Position numbers and translations under genes: made by a program. Positions 1 to 11,273 of a stretch of 64,000 bases of DNA are shown here, piece after piece. The DNA is from Phycomyces nitens (Eukaryota; Mucoromycota; Mucoromycetes; Mucorales; Phycomycetaceae). Location: assembly GCA_022702545.1 (NCBI GenBank), contig JAHRBC010000005.1:868001-932000 (forward strand), given 5' to 3'. A model generated the notes under the pieces. It was given only the letters and a program-made list of their open reading frames with translations. It was not told the DNA's origin and searched no databases. Within the stretch, counting starts at the first letter, position 1. Each line of letters begins with the position of its first letter.

Positions 1-884
1 GATACACAACAGGATTTGTCCCAAAGTAAGGCCATGGGATTGATGGTGATAAGAGCAATCGATACTAATCTGTAGTGTAGCTGGTGCACAGCTATCTCTT
101 TGGCTCCATGGTGAGGCCATAAACAGCAACAAATCGCTATCTGCACTCATAACTCTAGAGTGTGACACATCCCAGTCTACAAAGGTAGGAGACATGAATT
201 GTATATACCAGTGTATCTTATATATTATCTTTTTTAAAAATAAAGGATGATCCAACTGAGCCCAGGATAGAGTCCTTTACAGACAATGTGTTGTTGGTCC
301 ACTGGAAGACTGTATTTGGATGCGCGTAAGTCTTGATTCCCAAACATCTTTCTAGACTGACACGGCTGTTTTTTTGGGGGGTGATCTAGTGCTCAGCCAA
401 AACAAACGATTCCCAAAGAAGATGAGCCGTCAAAAGACGAGCCATCAAAAGACGAGCCGTCAAAAGATAAAGATCCAAAGGATACAAGAGGAATGTCTGG
501 TTTCAGTACCTTCTTTATCTTGTAAGTCTAAAGAGAAAAAGACCACTATCACAAAGGGCTAACCAGGGATGTACTAGTGTTGGTCTATTGATGGGTCTAT
601 ATTTTGGAGGATTTGCTCTCTATAATTACAAGGTCTATAATGCGCGCGGAATTGACCTGGTTCCTCATCGAGGTAATTTTATACAACAGTCGATTGTTCC
701 GTTCCTCAACCCTTTATGAATTGTAGACTTTTGGATCGAGCTTCCGTATTTAATCAAGGTAATTTCCAGGCAACAACCAAAAAAAAGACCTGTCAATTAA
801 TAAATAGCCTTGTAGGATTTAGTCACCCATGTCATGGATTCCATGTCTTCCACTAGACGGGGAGGAGGATATGCCTCTGTATAA
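1..884 (+). CDS. ATG27: Atg27-like autophagy/vesicle-trafficking receptor, 3' part
   Basis: Atg27 is a single-pass membrane protein with a luminal mannose-6-phosphate-receptor-like domain that helps cycle Atg9 membranes. The 5' end lies outside the window. Exons read as 1-25, 81-184, 246-325, 390-521, 557-672, 727-758 and 816-884, with all phases compatible. Visible pieces are the end of the luminal domain (LLVHWKTVFGC), a charged stalk with three DEPSK repeats, one transmembrane helix (VGLLMGLYFGGFALYNY) and a cytosolic tail containing ARGIDLVPHRDFW and ending GGGYASV, typical of the family. The intron 522-556 is only 35 nt. ATG22 follows 338 bp downstream on the same strand. The family call rests on the tail and the luminal motif; a generic mannose-6-phosphate-receptor-domain protein is the alternative. 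Confidence 0.8.
421..465 (+). repeat. 15-bp tandem repeat, three copies, coding DEPSK
   Basis: Three nearly identical 15-bp units (consensus GACGAGCCGTCAAAA) sit head to tail in the stalk exon of the Atg27-like gene. They encode the pentapeptide DEPSK three times just before the transmembrane helix. Because the unit is a multiple of three, changes in copy number keep the frame. Confidence 0.9.
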
Positions 885-1222
885 TAGACCATTTGCTTTT
901 TTCATTGAAATTCCATGGCTTATATTCTTTGGCTCAGTGAAACTACAAGGCTATGCAGATTGAATCTGCACCTCAGCCATGTTAAAAAGCCAGTCTTTTT
1001 CTTTTTTTTACCTAATCAGAACACAAAAATACACACAAATATACACGCTCTCTCCGTAGTGTCATCAGACAAAGTTACTCAATACACTCAATAACAAAAA
1101 TATTTATATATACATATATATATAAATATATAATTTAGGGCCACAAATCCTTGATATCCACCTTTCTTTTATTTATTAAAAAAAAACAATAAATACCTTT
1201 TTAGCTTTCCCCTTTCATAAAG
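885..1222. other. Intergenic, ATG27-ATG22
   Basis: This short stretch holds TA-rich low-complexity sequence around 1093-1132 and A-rich tracts near 1180. It must carry the 3' UTR of the upstream gene and the promoter of ATG22. No gene is seen. Confidence 0.6.
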
Positions 1223-3471
1223 ATGCCCAGATTTCCAGGCATGAACTGGAACAAAGTTTTCACTCATGTAGAGTACCAAAAGGATGACCAGGTCCGAGGA
1301 TCCACAGACAGTGACGATGATGTGCCAGACTGGGAAAAGGTCCCACAAACCACCGTATTGGAGAGATGGTCTTATTATCTATACTAGCAAGTATAATACC
1401 CATTCACCCAAAGACGCCCTTGACTAATCTAATGTCCCAAACAGTAATGGAGCAAGTATTTCTCAAATATATATATATAAAGATCCAACTCTCTGACCAA
1501 AGAAAACAAATGCTGTGTATTTTATGATATATATATTTATGTGTGTGTGTGTGTGTGTGTTTCTATCCAACAGAACAATGGGGTAAGGAATGCCTTGATT
1601 GATTGATTGATTGATTGATCTCATCTAAAATCTGCTTTATTACTATTACTATTATTACTATTATCTAGATAAATAACTATACTTATCTACCAAACATGGT
1701 ACAATACCTCATTGAACAGAAGGGCTGGAATCCTTCCGGACTAAACCAAAACCCAATCGACTCTCCTTGTGGAATGAATACCCAGTGTCAGATACAGCTG
1801 GGAAGCACAAATATCAAGGTCGATAGCATCATACTATTCTTCAATGGCCTCAGTTCTCTTGTGCAGACCATCTTATTGACCACCATTGGTGAGCCATCAA
1901 TTTACATGGAAACATTTGCTTATCTTGCCTGTCTATTTTCTACACCTAGGTTCCCTGGCTGATTACGGCAACAATGGATCCAATATACTATTGATCATTA
2001 CCATCGTTTCATGTGCATCCCAAATAGTCTTCTTGGTCTTTAATGAGAATTCCAGTAAGGATTAGGATCTTTTGAGCAAAAACATTTTATTATTTTATTA
2101 AAAAAAAAGGTTGGTACAGGCGACTACTGGGGCCTGGCCATGATGGTCTGTCTGATCTTCCAGGTCTCCTATGGAGCCTCACTTACATTCTACTGGGCAT
2201 ACTTCCCCACACTTGCTGCCAATGAGCCAAAGGTTCGGACTGCGCGTCATGAATTAGGACTAGACAACCCAGACTATCAAGTAATAGAATCCACGATGCG
2301 CAATCACATCTCAACTGTATCTACTGCATGGTCCAATATTGGTTTCTTTAGCATCTCAATCATACTTATCGGTGCTGGCTTCGGTCTGGCTGCAGCCTAT
2401 CATACCGAATGGCAGAAATTGCCAGCCTATTCGAATTCGATCTTTAGTGCCATATGTGGCTGCTACTGGCTACTGTTCTCGATCCCTTGGTTCGTCTTTC
2501 AGAAACATCGACCAGGTCCCCCCTTGCCAACCAACGCAAACTACTTGACGTTTGGCTGGAAGACTGGTATTTTTGGAATATAAGGGATAATCATAATAAT
2601 AATCTATAGATCTTTCATATAGTTGGAGCAGCCTTGAGAGAATACAAAAGACTGCCACAGACATTTATCTATTTGATTGGATACTTTCTCTTGAATGATG
2701 CCATCAGTAGCACAAGTACCCTCACACAGATACTTTCCAACAGAATCACCAATTTCGACGGCGTAATGCAGACATATTTCAATCTTGTCCAATCAGTATG
2801 TTCAATCATTGGCTGTTTTGTGTTCTTATATGTCCAGAAATACCTTGGGTGGTCAGCCAGGACAATGTTACTGATTTCTACCGGCACGACCCTCCTGATC
2901 CCGGTCTGGGGATGTATTGGGATCGCAAGCACTGTGGTTGGATTTCGCCAGGTGGCCGAATTATGGGTCTATCAGGCGTGGTTTGGGCTATTTACTGCTC
3001 CATTCTACGCTTATTCTCAAACCATAATGTATGTAATCTATTACACAGCTTCCCCTCCCCCCAAGTCTAAACCAAATCAAAATAACAAACAATCTTTTTT
3101 TTGTGTGTGTGTGCCCTAGGTCTGAACTTATCCCAACTGGCCATGAAAACATGTTCTTTGGCCTGTTTGGCATAACCGGAAAACTATCCCAATTCTTTGG
3201 TCCTCTTATCGTCAGTAGCATCACAGAGACCACAGACGTCAGAAAGGGGTTTATCGTTTGCGCCATTTGCCAACTCTTGCCATTGTTTATCATTGGATAT
3301 ATTGATATGGGTGCAGCCGAGATGCACATCAAGGTTTATGAAGAACAAGAGCGGCGTAAATCTTGTTTGGAAGACAGACCGAGAAGTTCGGCCAGCAGTA
3401 TCAGTGTATACTATCATCAAAAGGAGGACTCTAATGAAGGTCCAAGCACACCAGCACACCTTTTGTATTGA
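1223..3471 (+). CDS. ATG22: Atg22-like vacuolar amino-acid effluxer (MFS)
   Basis: Atg22 is a vacuolar major-facilitator protein that exports amino acids released by autophagic breakdown. Proposed exons are 1223-1386, 1445-1451, 1574-1582, 1669-1888, 1950-2054, 2120-2566, 2623-3028 and 3120-3471, giving 569 residues with no frame conflict. About twelve membrane segments are apparent. Family hallmarks include IGSLADYGNNGS after TM2, the long central loop, LREYKRLPQTFIYL and APFYAYSQTIMSELIP. The first two introns must use GC donors (GCAAGT) around a 7-nt exon. Read this way the protein runs WSYYLYYNGNNG into YTYLPNMVQYL, which restores the expected first helix; read straight through, the first exon meets a TAG after YYLY. 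If that splicing is wrong the gene would lack its N terminus. The family call is firm; the N-terminal exon structure is inference. Confidence 0.85.
1598..1619 (+). repeat. (GATT)n microsatellite in ATG22 intron 3
   Basis: About five GATT units lie in the third proposed intron of the Atg22-like gene, just downstream of its donor. Confidence 0.85.
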
Positions 3472-3671
3472 ATTTCCCCAATATAAAACTATATATATAT
3501 ATACAATCCACCACATTCTACAAGAACTTGTAATTGCTTCTTTATATATATATATATAAAGATGATAATAATAATATTAATAAAAAAAATACAAAAGATA
3601 GGATATTTACAGTGTTGGATTTGAGATAAAAGGAAAAGGACAGGAGGGAAAATAAATGAGCAGATCACTCT
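3472..3671. other. Convergent intergenic gap
   Basis: This 200-bp gap separates two convergent genes (Atg22-like on plus, bZIP on minus). It contains TA microsatellites at 3490-3502 and 3544-3558 and must hold both 3' UTRs and polyadenylation signals. Confidence 0.6.
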
Positions 3672-5172
3672 TCAAGAACTAATCATTGAGGAACTAATTG
3701 GCTTTAGTCTGTATACATCGCACACTGGAAGATACGTGCGGCATTGGGCATCCAATTGTGGATATCGAACAATAACATAGTTGACTACAAACCGACAAAA
3801 CTGCCTTTGGACCCATGAAAGGGGGCATAATCTCTGTCTTGTTGAGAGTGTGTCTTGGGGCGTAAATTGAGTAGGTTTGGTGTCTAGATTAGAAGAAATT
3901 GCCTCCCATATACGCTGAATGTCCTTTTCAGTCGGCTGTGTGGGACGAGAAAAGAGTCCCGGACCGAATTTTGGGGCAAATAGCAACTCGTCAGTGAAAG
4001 AAAAGAATGGTTCCTTGGTTGCCGGGTGCTCAGCAGGAGGCGGTGGTAGCAGCAAGTGAGAGCTGGTGAGTAATTCATTTGTATTCATCTGCATCGTGTG
4101 TTCCAGCACAATCGACATTAAAGCAGGTGCCAGTAGTGGGTAGCGAGCAAACATTTGGCTGGGTGGCATAGTTGAGAGTGTGGCACGATCTTTCTCGGAG
4201 AGTATAGAGTTGAGATCAATTGATGGAAAGTTGGCATGGGAAAGGTAGGTTGTGTGGGTGGTAGGAATAAAGAGGTCGTATTGATTGAGGCTATCGTCAG
4301 AGGCCGAAAAGTCTTGCTGGATAAGAGTTCCGTTTGATGAAGGTGAAGACAAATGTGGGACTTGGAGTGGAATAGTGCTATTGCTCCATGAAGAGTTGAC
4401 ATTAGTGATACTTTGCTGGTTGGGATGGTTTCCTGGTTGAATGCCGGCTTGACAGAGAATTAGATCAACCCTCAGACGATCGTTCTCTTCTTGAATTCGT
4501 TTCATGGTCGAGCGTACCCATCGTACTTCGAGCTTAAGCTGGCTATTCTCTGCCTTGTACTGCTCAACCTTGTTTTCGAGGGTGGTTATGTATTCTAATG
4601 ACATGGATTTTCCAAAGGGTTTTCATTTAGTTATTTATTTATTAATTAGATTAGAAAAATCATAATAATTATATATTTGTCTCGTCCAGGTTTCACTTAC
4701 CCTTGCGTCTGTTTCTGAAATTACGTGCGGATATCTTGTTGCGAACCTGTCTACGTTCCTTTGAAGTCATCATCTTCCACTGAGAAGGAGTAGGTTCGTC
4801 TTCATCAGATTGGCCAGAGCTTCCTTTTGCCTCGTGCTCGTCTGCCTTGATTGGCAGAGGTGTATATTGGTCGAGAGAAGCGGAGTCATAGATAGAGAGA
4901 CTATGTGGGTCTGTAGCTTGGATGGAGATGAATGATTGTTGCAAGTCTCCGGGATTCTCAGAGGAAAGGTTTGGCTTGGACTGATCAAGGTAAGCAAACA
5001 GGTCATTGGCAGATAACTCTGCTGGAATGGTGATTGATGGATTCTCAGCCGAGCCTGAAATACAGGTTTGTAATGGTTGCAATGGTGGCAGGGATTGTTG
5101 ATTGGGTAATTGTGAATTATCTTCGGGATCATCCTGAAGAATCCAATTAATGTAACTGTCGTTGCTAGCCAT
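3672..5172 (-). CDS. bZIP transcription factor
   Basis: This gene encodes a DNA-binding basic-leucine-zipper protein. Two exons (5172-4701 and 4594-3672) join in phase to give 464 residues. The basic region spans the intron: SKERRQVRNKISARNFRNRRK at the end of exon 1 continues as EYITTLENKVEQYKAENSQL in exon 2, followed by heptad-spaced hydrophobics. The N-terminal 130 residues are rich in S, P, Q and acidic residues, as in activation domains. The C terminus (about 180-464) is serine/threonine/proline-rich with a more ordered stretch near the end (RLCPLSWVQRQFCRFVV). An ATG at 4604 lies inside the intron and is not the start. I cannot assign it to a named fungal bZIP subfamily. Confidence 0.85.
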
Positions 5173-5949
5173 TAGAATGTGATTGCGATTGCTTGGTGAA
5201 TTGTAAAAAACAAAAAGTAAAGTAGGTTATTCCCATCAATATGTTCGCCCCCAGAACTCCAGAAGAGTCACGGGATTTGATCTCCGACAAGGAACCACTT
5301 TTTATATATATATTTTTTTAAAAAAAATCTTGCTGATTTTTTGTACGGTTGTCTGTACGGAATACAATGTATTTTCAAAGGTGTATAGTATCTACAATGA
5401 CAATTGAAAGGTAAATAGACGAGAATATGTTCAATACAGGTCTGCAAAAAGAAATATTCTTGGGTTGTGTGGTGATAAAATTTATTTGTACTTGCCAATA
5501 CAAGTACAAATAAAGGTACAAAATGATAGATTGACAGAGATGAATAAATAAATAAATAAAAAATATTCATGAAATATCCATAAAGAACATTATAGTAACT
5601 GCCAATACGGTAGAGGTAAAAAAGGGAGCTGAATAGTATCGCTCGAATGTCTTTTTTTGAAAATAAATCAATCGAGGCACTAAAACCTGCTTATTAAAGT
5701 ATATGTGCTTACATTTGAAATGATGCCATTAATAGCCAAATGCTTCTATTGATCAATCATAGTTTTAAGTAATTGAGCACGCTGATTAATCGAATTATTA
5801 TTATATATATATTTGGAATAGGTATCCTTTTTGAATTTGATATCCAGTTAAACCAAGGGAACCAAGAGGTGGGTCTTATCTGATGATAAAATCAGGATCT
5901 CAAAAGAACCACACAGTGGGTACAATCCCAAATAGTTGATTTCTGAATC
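5173..5949. other. Intergenic, AT-rich
   Basis: This region carries the upstream side of the bZIP gene. It contains homopolymer and TA tracts and no reading frame I would call coding. Confidence 0.5.
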
Positions 5950-6797
5950 CCAATTAGATGATTCTTGATTTCCAAGCTATACCTTTTGATCAAAGGCAGC
6001 TTTTTTTTATAAGAGATGTTTAATATATCTTATTAGACAGCAATTGGGGATCACTCTTTATCAATAAAGAGGATTTATCAATATATATAAATTATCTGAC
6101 AGACAAACTGTGTTTATTCCAAAGTAAATCTTGAAATGTGGGCAGGGTACTGTCGTTGGTCAGAGAATATAAATGAAAAATAGCTCTTTGTGTGTACCCT
6201 AAAAAGTAGTTGGTGTGTCAATTGCTAAGCAATTTTCTTAAACTTGGTTAAATACAATCTTCAGAATATTCAAGAGATCAATGATAATACCTACCCAAAA
6301 AGCCAATTCATAACTTGCACTGATATAAGGTGTATTGTTTCGAGTTTCATGATATTAAGCTAGTTTGAATAAAGGTGCCCATAAGAAATGCATTTAGACT
6401 GGGTCCTTTGGTGTTCTTGTCAACTTATATAGCTACATCAGTTGATATATATATATAGTCTCTCGTTAAATAATTGAGCTATATACCATTACCTATTTCA
6501 TTTGTCTAGGTCCAAGCAGATTGGTAAGCAATTGACACACCAACTACTTTTAGGGTATATACAAAGAGCTGTTTCATTTATATTCTCTGACCAACGACAG
6601 TACCCTGCCCACATTTCAAGATTTACTTTGGAATAAACACAGTTTGTCTGTCAGATAATTTATATATATTGATAAATCCTCTTTATTGATAAAGAGTGAT
6701 CCCCAATTGCTGTCTAATAAGATATATTAAACATCTCTTATAAAAAAAAGCTGCCTTTGATCAAAAGGTATAGCTTGGAAATCAAGAATTAGCTAAT
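5950..6797. mobile_element. Foldback element with about 275-bp inverted repeats
   Basis: Two long, nearly identical inverted arms run from about 5951 to 6228 and from about 6523 to 6797, separated by a loop of roughly 295 bp. They can be matched by eye through unique sequence (for example GGGCAGGGTACTGTCGTTGG on the left against its complement at about 6586-6606), with only scattered differences. No transposase frame is present, so this is a non-autonomous foldback or MITE-like insertion. Target-site duplications were not evident. The loop carries a LINE-derived segment. Confidence 0.75.
6304..6436 (+). repeat. LINE-derived segment shared with 19375-19498
   Basis: About 130 bp in the loop of the foldback element match, in inverted orientation within the window, the 5' part of the LINE remnant near 19.4 kb, with about half a dozen differences. 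On this strand it can be read as PIRNAFRLGPLV, the same peptide seen in the LINE remnant. This indicates a dispersed repeat. Confidence 0.8.
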
Positions 6798-7084
6798 TGA
6801 AACTGTACTTATAATGTTTTTTTTTTTAAAAAAACCAGATCATTAAATATTCTGCTCTTGTGAGACAACTTTAGATATTATTATTCTTATTATTATTAAT
6901 TCAGTTAGCTTTGTAGACAGAATGGACACATGAAATCTGGTGATACATAAAGTTAAACTGCACGGATACAGGCGACCCTGACAAATATCTGTCCCAATGA
7001 TGCCTACTAGACACATTCAGACATCCTCTAGCCAGCCTTTTTAGTCTGGCCAAAAGATGTTTACAGAATCACTGGTATGAAAGA

Positions 7085-7225
7085 TATCTACACGGCACTG
7101 TTTGGCAAGCATGGCATCATCATGAATCAAATTTGCTTTTTGGGGGCCACCAATGTTCATGACATCACCACTACTCTGAATAAATTTGCAGATATTCTAG
7201 ATATACATATATACTTTTGATGATT
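7085..7225 (+). pseudogene. Possible decayed exon, aminotransferase-like
   Basis: An open stretch reads MKDIYTALFGKHGIIMNQ followed by ICFLGATNVHDITTTLNKF. The sequence has protein-like composition, unlike its surroundings, and vaguely recalls the C-terminal part of class III (PLP) aminotransferases. Stops lie upstream in frame and no flanking exons were found. The assignment is weak. Confidence 0.2.
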
Positions 7226-7655
7226 GCTGTTGTAGTGATCATTGACATTTGGAATCGGACGATTGTTGAACTAGTGATTGCAAATGACGATGATCTTGCA
7301 AAGTGTGGCAGAAAATGTGTGTGTGTGTGTTTTTTTCTTTTTATATAAAGACCTGTGTGGGCTTCCCTTGTTGAAAATGATGTGGAGTTGGCAAGATACT
7401 TTTCTTCTTCTTCTCAAAAGTTCATTTGGAATAAAAACAACAATAAAAAAAAATAAAGTGTACAAAATGACAAGGAAAAATTATAAAATCTGGCTATAGG
7501 ACAGCACAAGATTGATTCGAGATTTGTATAGCCAATTCTCTATACCCATCCATATTTTCATGGTTCTTGGATCCAGTTGTTAATGGACCGCAGTACTTTC
7601 CACTAGGTGAGACAGGATCTTTATGATCTCGAGTTCGAGTCTCAAGTGTATGTGC

Positions 7656-7681
7656 GGGAGGGAGGGGGGGAGGGAGGGGGG
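7656..7681 (+). other. G-rich tract, potential G-quadruplex
   Basis: Runs of three to eight guanines separated by single adenines (GGGAGGGAGGGGG pattern) occur over 26 bases. The arrangement satisfies the usual four-run rule for an intramolecular quadruplex. It is striking in otherwise AT-rich DNA. Confidence 0.8.
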
Positions 7682-8712
7682 TGAGATGGGATAGAATATA
7701 CCCGTGCTCATACCAAGTATAAGGATCTGGTACTACAGTTAAAAGAAGAAGAAAAAATAAGTGTTCCTGGACAGTTTGCTATATTTCTTGATTCTTCCAA
7801 CCCTTGGGTGTACTTTGGATTCTTCTTTTTTTCTTCGCTTTCAAATGCCGTGTGTGTGTGTGTGTTTGTGCCTTGGGTTGGTTATACAAAGTGATAAAGG
7901 AAACCCTACTCAAGATGATACATAGTGTGATGCTTGTACAGCAATTATTGGGTATATTAAAAAAAATAGAGTGATAAAATACTATAAATCTCTTCACTGG
8001 GCAGGTTATGAATGTTTCAAAATATAGAAATACTATAGTAATTCTGGACGTATGAGAAGACAAGCTGTCCAATCATATCAAACTATACATATTATAGGAA
8101 TCTGGTGGCAAATAAAACTCTATAAAAATAGAGCTTGAGCCTAAATATTGCCAATGGCATGGGTCAGACAGGATGCTGGACAAATAAAATCAAGTTATTA
8201 TACAATACTATTGGTTTTGTTTAAACTGATGGACCCCCTTTTTTAGGGTTATCAAAGATTGCGCTTAAAGAGATGAAATGCGTTGGTTCAAGTGGAATTA
8301 TATTGGAGATCAGAAGTTACGCAAGTACAGGATACGGTATGACCAACAAAGAATAGGACTTTGGTAAAATGCAAATAATAATAATATAATAATATATATA
8401 TATTGGGAAGAGTACAAGGCATTAAAAGCTTAACTGGCAGATCAGTATATAGTACCCGATCAGGAAATAAAATGGAAAGGCAAGACATGTGTGCAGTATA
8501 ACGTCTTACTTTCTTTTTTATCTCAAGTGGGTAGGACCACAGGTGTGTGATTGGTGAACTGATCATTATAGGATTAGCAAGACTCAAGGATCTGTTGTGA
8601 TCGTTTTGGTCGGCGTCCTATTTAAACAAGGTGGAATGCATAAGATGTAATAGAGCAAGTCGATGGCGCAATAGTCGCACAAAAACTGGTGTGATGCTTT
8701 TTGACATCAAGA

Positions 8713-8723
8713 CACTATATAAG
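8713..8723 (+). promoter_or_regulatory. TATA box of the sulfate permease gene
   Basis: The sequence ACTATATAAGA lies about 50 bp upstream of the permease start codon. The following segment is pyrimidine-rich (CTTCATCTTTCTTCCTCAACA), as expected for a fungal transcription start and leader. Confidence 0.55.
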
Positions 8724-8770
8724 AAAGGTCTGTGATCCTTTGTTTTTATCTTCATCTTTCTTCCTCAACA

Positions 8771-11273
8771 ATGACCAACCCAATTGTAATTGATTATGAT
8801 GAAGAGTCCTACAAATCACAGATCAAGACCTTTGCCCACAAAGTACCGGGCTATACCAAGAACTACTTTGTCAGCATGTTCCCGATCATAACCTGGATCC
8901 ACAGATACAATCTACAGTGGCTAATCCGTGATCTGATTGCTGGTGCCACTGTTGGTGTTGTAATTGTTCCCCAGAGTATGGGCTATGCCAAGTTGGCAAT
9001 GCTTTCCCCTCAATACGGTCTATAGTAAGTTGGATTGGATTGGATCTTTAAAGAATAGAAACTCACACTACAATATAGTACTGCATTCGTCGGTCTCTGT
9101 GTATACTGTCTCTTTGCTACATCCAAAGATATCAGTATCGGTCCTACTGGTAAGTAAATAACACATTGTCCCAGTTTTTTTTTGCTAACCATTTCACAGC
9201 CGTAATGTCCTTGCTTGTCGGCCAGACCGTTACTCGCGTTACAACCGAATATCCTGGCATCACTGCTCCCCAGGTCGCCGTCGTTCTCTCTCTCATGACT
9301 GGTATCATTGCCATGTTTATTGGTCTTGTACGCCTTGGTATTCTCGTTGATTTCATTCCCGGTAAGCATCATACAGTATATACATATATATCAGTGCATA
9401 TTATCCTTATACGTTTTATATCATTAGCTCCTGCCATTGCTGGTTTCATGACAGGCTCGGCCATCACAATTACTATCGGACAGGTAAGGCTCTTTTTTTT
9501 TTCTTATTCTCATTTTGGATCTGTGCGCTCATCTTCCGAGTTTCTTAGTGGCCCAAGCTTTTCGGTATCAAGGGTATCAACACACAAGACTCTGCATACC
9601 TTATTTTCGGAAACTTCTTCAAGAACCTTCCAAACACCAAGCTTGATGTCGCATTTGGCTTGACCGGTTTGCTTTGGCTGTATGGCATTCGTTTCATTTG
9701 CCAAAAACTCAGTTCCCGTTATCCCAAGTACGAGAAGCACCTGTTCTACTTTAGCATTATGCGCAACGGTATTCTCGTCATCTTTGGTACCCTTATCGCC
9801 TTTTTGATCAACATCGGAAAGACCACCAGCCCAATCAGTATCCTCAAGACCGTCCCAGCTGGTTTCCAAGCCATGCATGTCCCTGTCTTGACAACCGAAC
9901 TCATCAGTGCCTGTGCAAGCTCTCTTCCTTCGGCTGTCATCATCCTTATTCTTGAGCACGTAGCCATTGCCAAATCATTCGGACGTATCAATGACTACCA
10001 GATCAACCCTGACCAGGAAATCATTGCTATTGGCTTTACAAACATCTGGGCTGCTTTCTTTGGTGCCTACCCCTCTACCGGTTCTTTCTCCCGTACTGCA
10101 ATCAAGGCACGCTCAGGTGTAAAGACTCCAATTGCAGGTATCTTCTCGGCGCTTGTAGTTCTCTTGGCTCTGTACGCCCTCACTCCGGCCTTTTACTTTA
10201 TTCCTGATGCCACTCTTGCCGCCGTTGTTATCCACGCCGTCGCTGATCTCGTGTCTGGCCCTGCATACATCAAGCGTCTTGCAGGAATCAGCTTGTGGGA
10301 ATTGTTTGTATTTGTCTCAGCTGTCTTGATTACCTTTTTCACTTCAGTCGAGTACGGTATCTATGTTTCACTTGGTCTCTCAGTTGTCATTCTCCTTTTC
10401 CGTATCGCACGCCCTCGTTTCTGGGGTCTCGGACGCGTTCCCCTGTCAACAAACTCTGGATCCAGCCAAAAGGCTCAGGAAATCGAAGAAATCCAAAACT
10501 ATCTTTATGTTCCCACCAACCACCCATCTCTTGGTCCTCTTGTCGAACAATTGCCAGCTGGTATCCTGATGTGCCGTATTGAGGAATCAGTGACCTATCC
10601 CAATTCTAGCTTTATTTCCGATAAGATCATAACATATGCCAAGGAACGTACTCGTCGCCATGGTGCTGTTATTTCCAAGGGTGACCGTGCCTGGAACGAT
10701 GATGCCGATCCCGTTAAAGAAGCTGCCCGCAGTCAACTTCCTATCCTACATGCTCTGATTATCGACTTTTCCAGTGTGAACCGTCTTGATTCCAGTGGTC
10801 TTCAATCGATTGCCGATGCACAGAATACCTTGAACCGTTACAGTGGTCACTATGTTGAGTTTCACTTTACCAACCTTGTCCAGCAATCCATTCGCCGTTC
10901 TCTCATTGCTGGCGGTTTTGGAACCCAAAACCAGAATGATGGTGATTCTACCAACGAATCTACCCAGAATGTCCACCATGAAATCCTGCCTGTCGTTCCT
11001 GCCTCCAAGGATGGTCCCAGACAGAGACCTCTTGATGACAGAAAGTCTCATGGCGGTGATGGTGATGTCGAGGATGTATTGGAAGTTTACGAAAAGGGAG
11101 ATGACTATAAGCAGTCTGTGGATAGCCACAGCATTTCCACCGGTCGATCTATTCCAATTCCCAAGGATCGCTATCCCTTCTTCCACTGGAGCTCTGATGA
11201 AGCTGTCCTTGCTGCCTCTAGAACTCTTGCTTTCCGCAATGATACTAGCGAGCCAGGATCTCCCAAACTCTAA
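8771..11273 (+). CDS. Sulfate permease, SulP/SLC26 family
   Basis: This plasma-membrane anion transporter imports sulfate, the first step of sulfate assimilation. Exons 8771-9024, 9079-9149, 9200-9361, 9428-9483 and 9549-11273 give 755 residues. The membrane domain begins near residue 55 with the SulP signature (LIRDLIAGATVGVVIVPQSM, then YAKLA) and contains 10-14 hydrophobic segments to about residue 490. A STAS domain follows at about 570-690 (LHALIIDFSSVNRLDSSGLQ). The tail is hydrophilic and ends HWSSDEAVLAASRTLAFRND. Length and order match fungal Sul1/Sul2-type permeases. The start at 8771 is preferred because it is the first ATG after the TATA box and gives MTNPIVIDYDEESYK. An APS kinase gene near 61 kb acts in the same pathway. 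Confidence 0.93.

Larger units (their letters stand above)
6798..8712. other. Intergenic, AT-rich with small relics
   Basis: No intact gene is visible. The stretch contains a possible decayed exon at 7085-7225, a GT microsatellite near 7318-7330, a G-rich tract at 7656-7681, a further GT run near 7850 and TA tracts around 8390. It ends with the promoter of the sulfate permease. Confidence 0.5.

Noticed and set aside
2988..3332. Antisense open frame across ATG22
   Set aside because: It mirrors a conserved coding exon; a shadow of the real gene.
7600..7645. tRNA-like B box (GAGTTCGAGTCTC) with a small stem upstream
   Set aside because: The T-arm pairs only partly, no A box or acceptor stem fits at the right distance, and the anticodon loop would have five bases.
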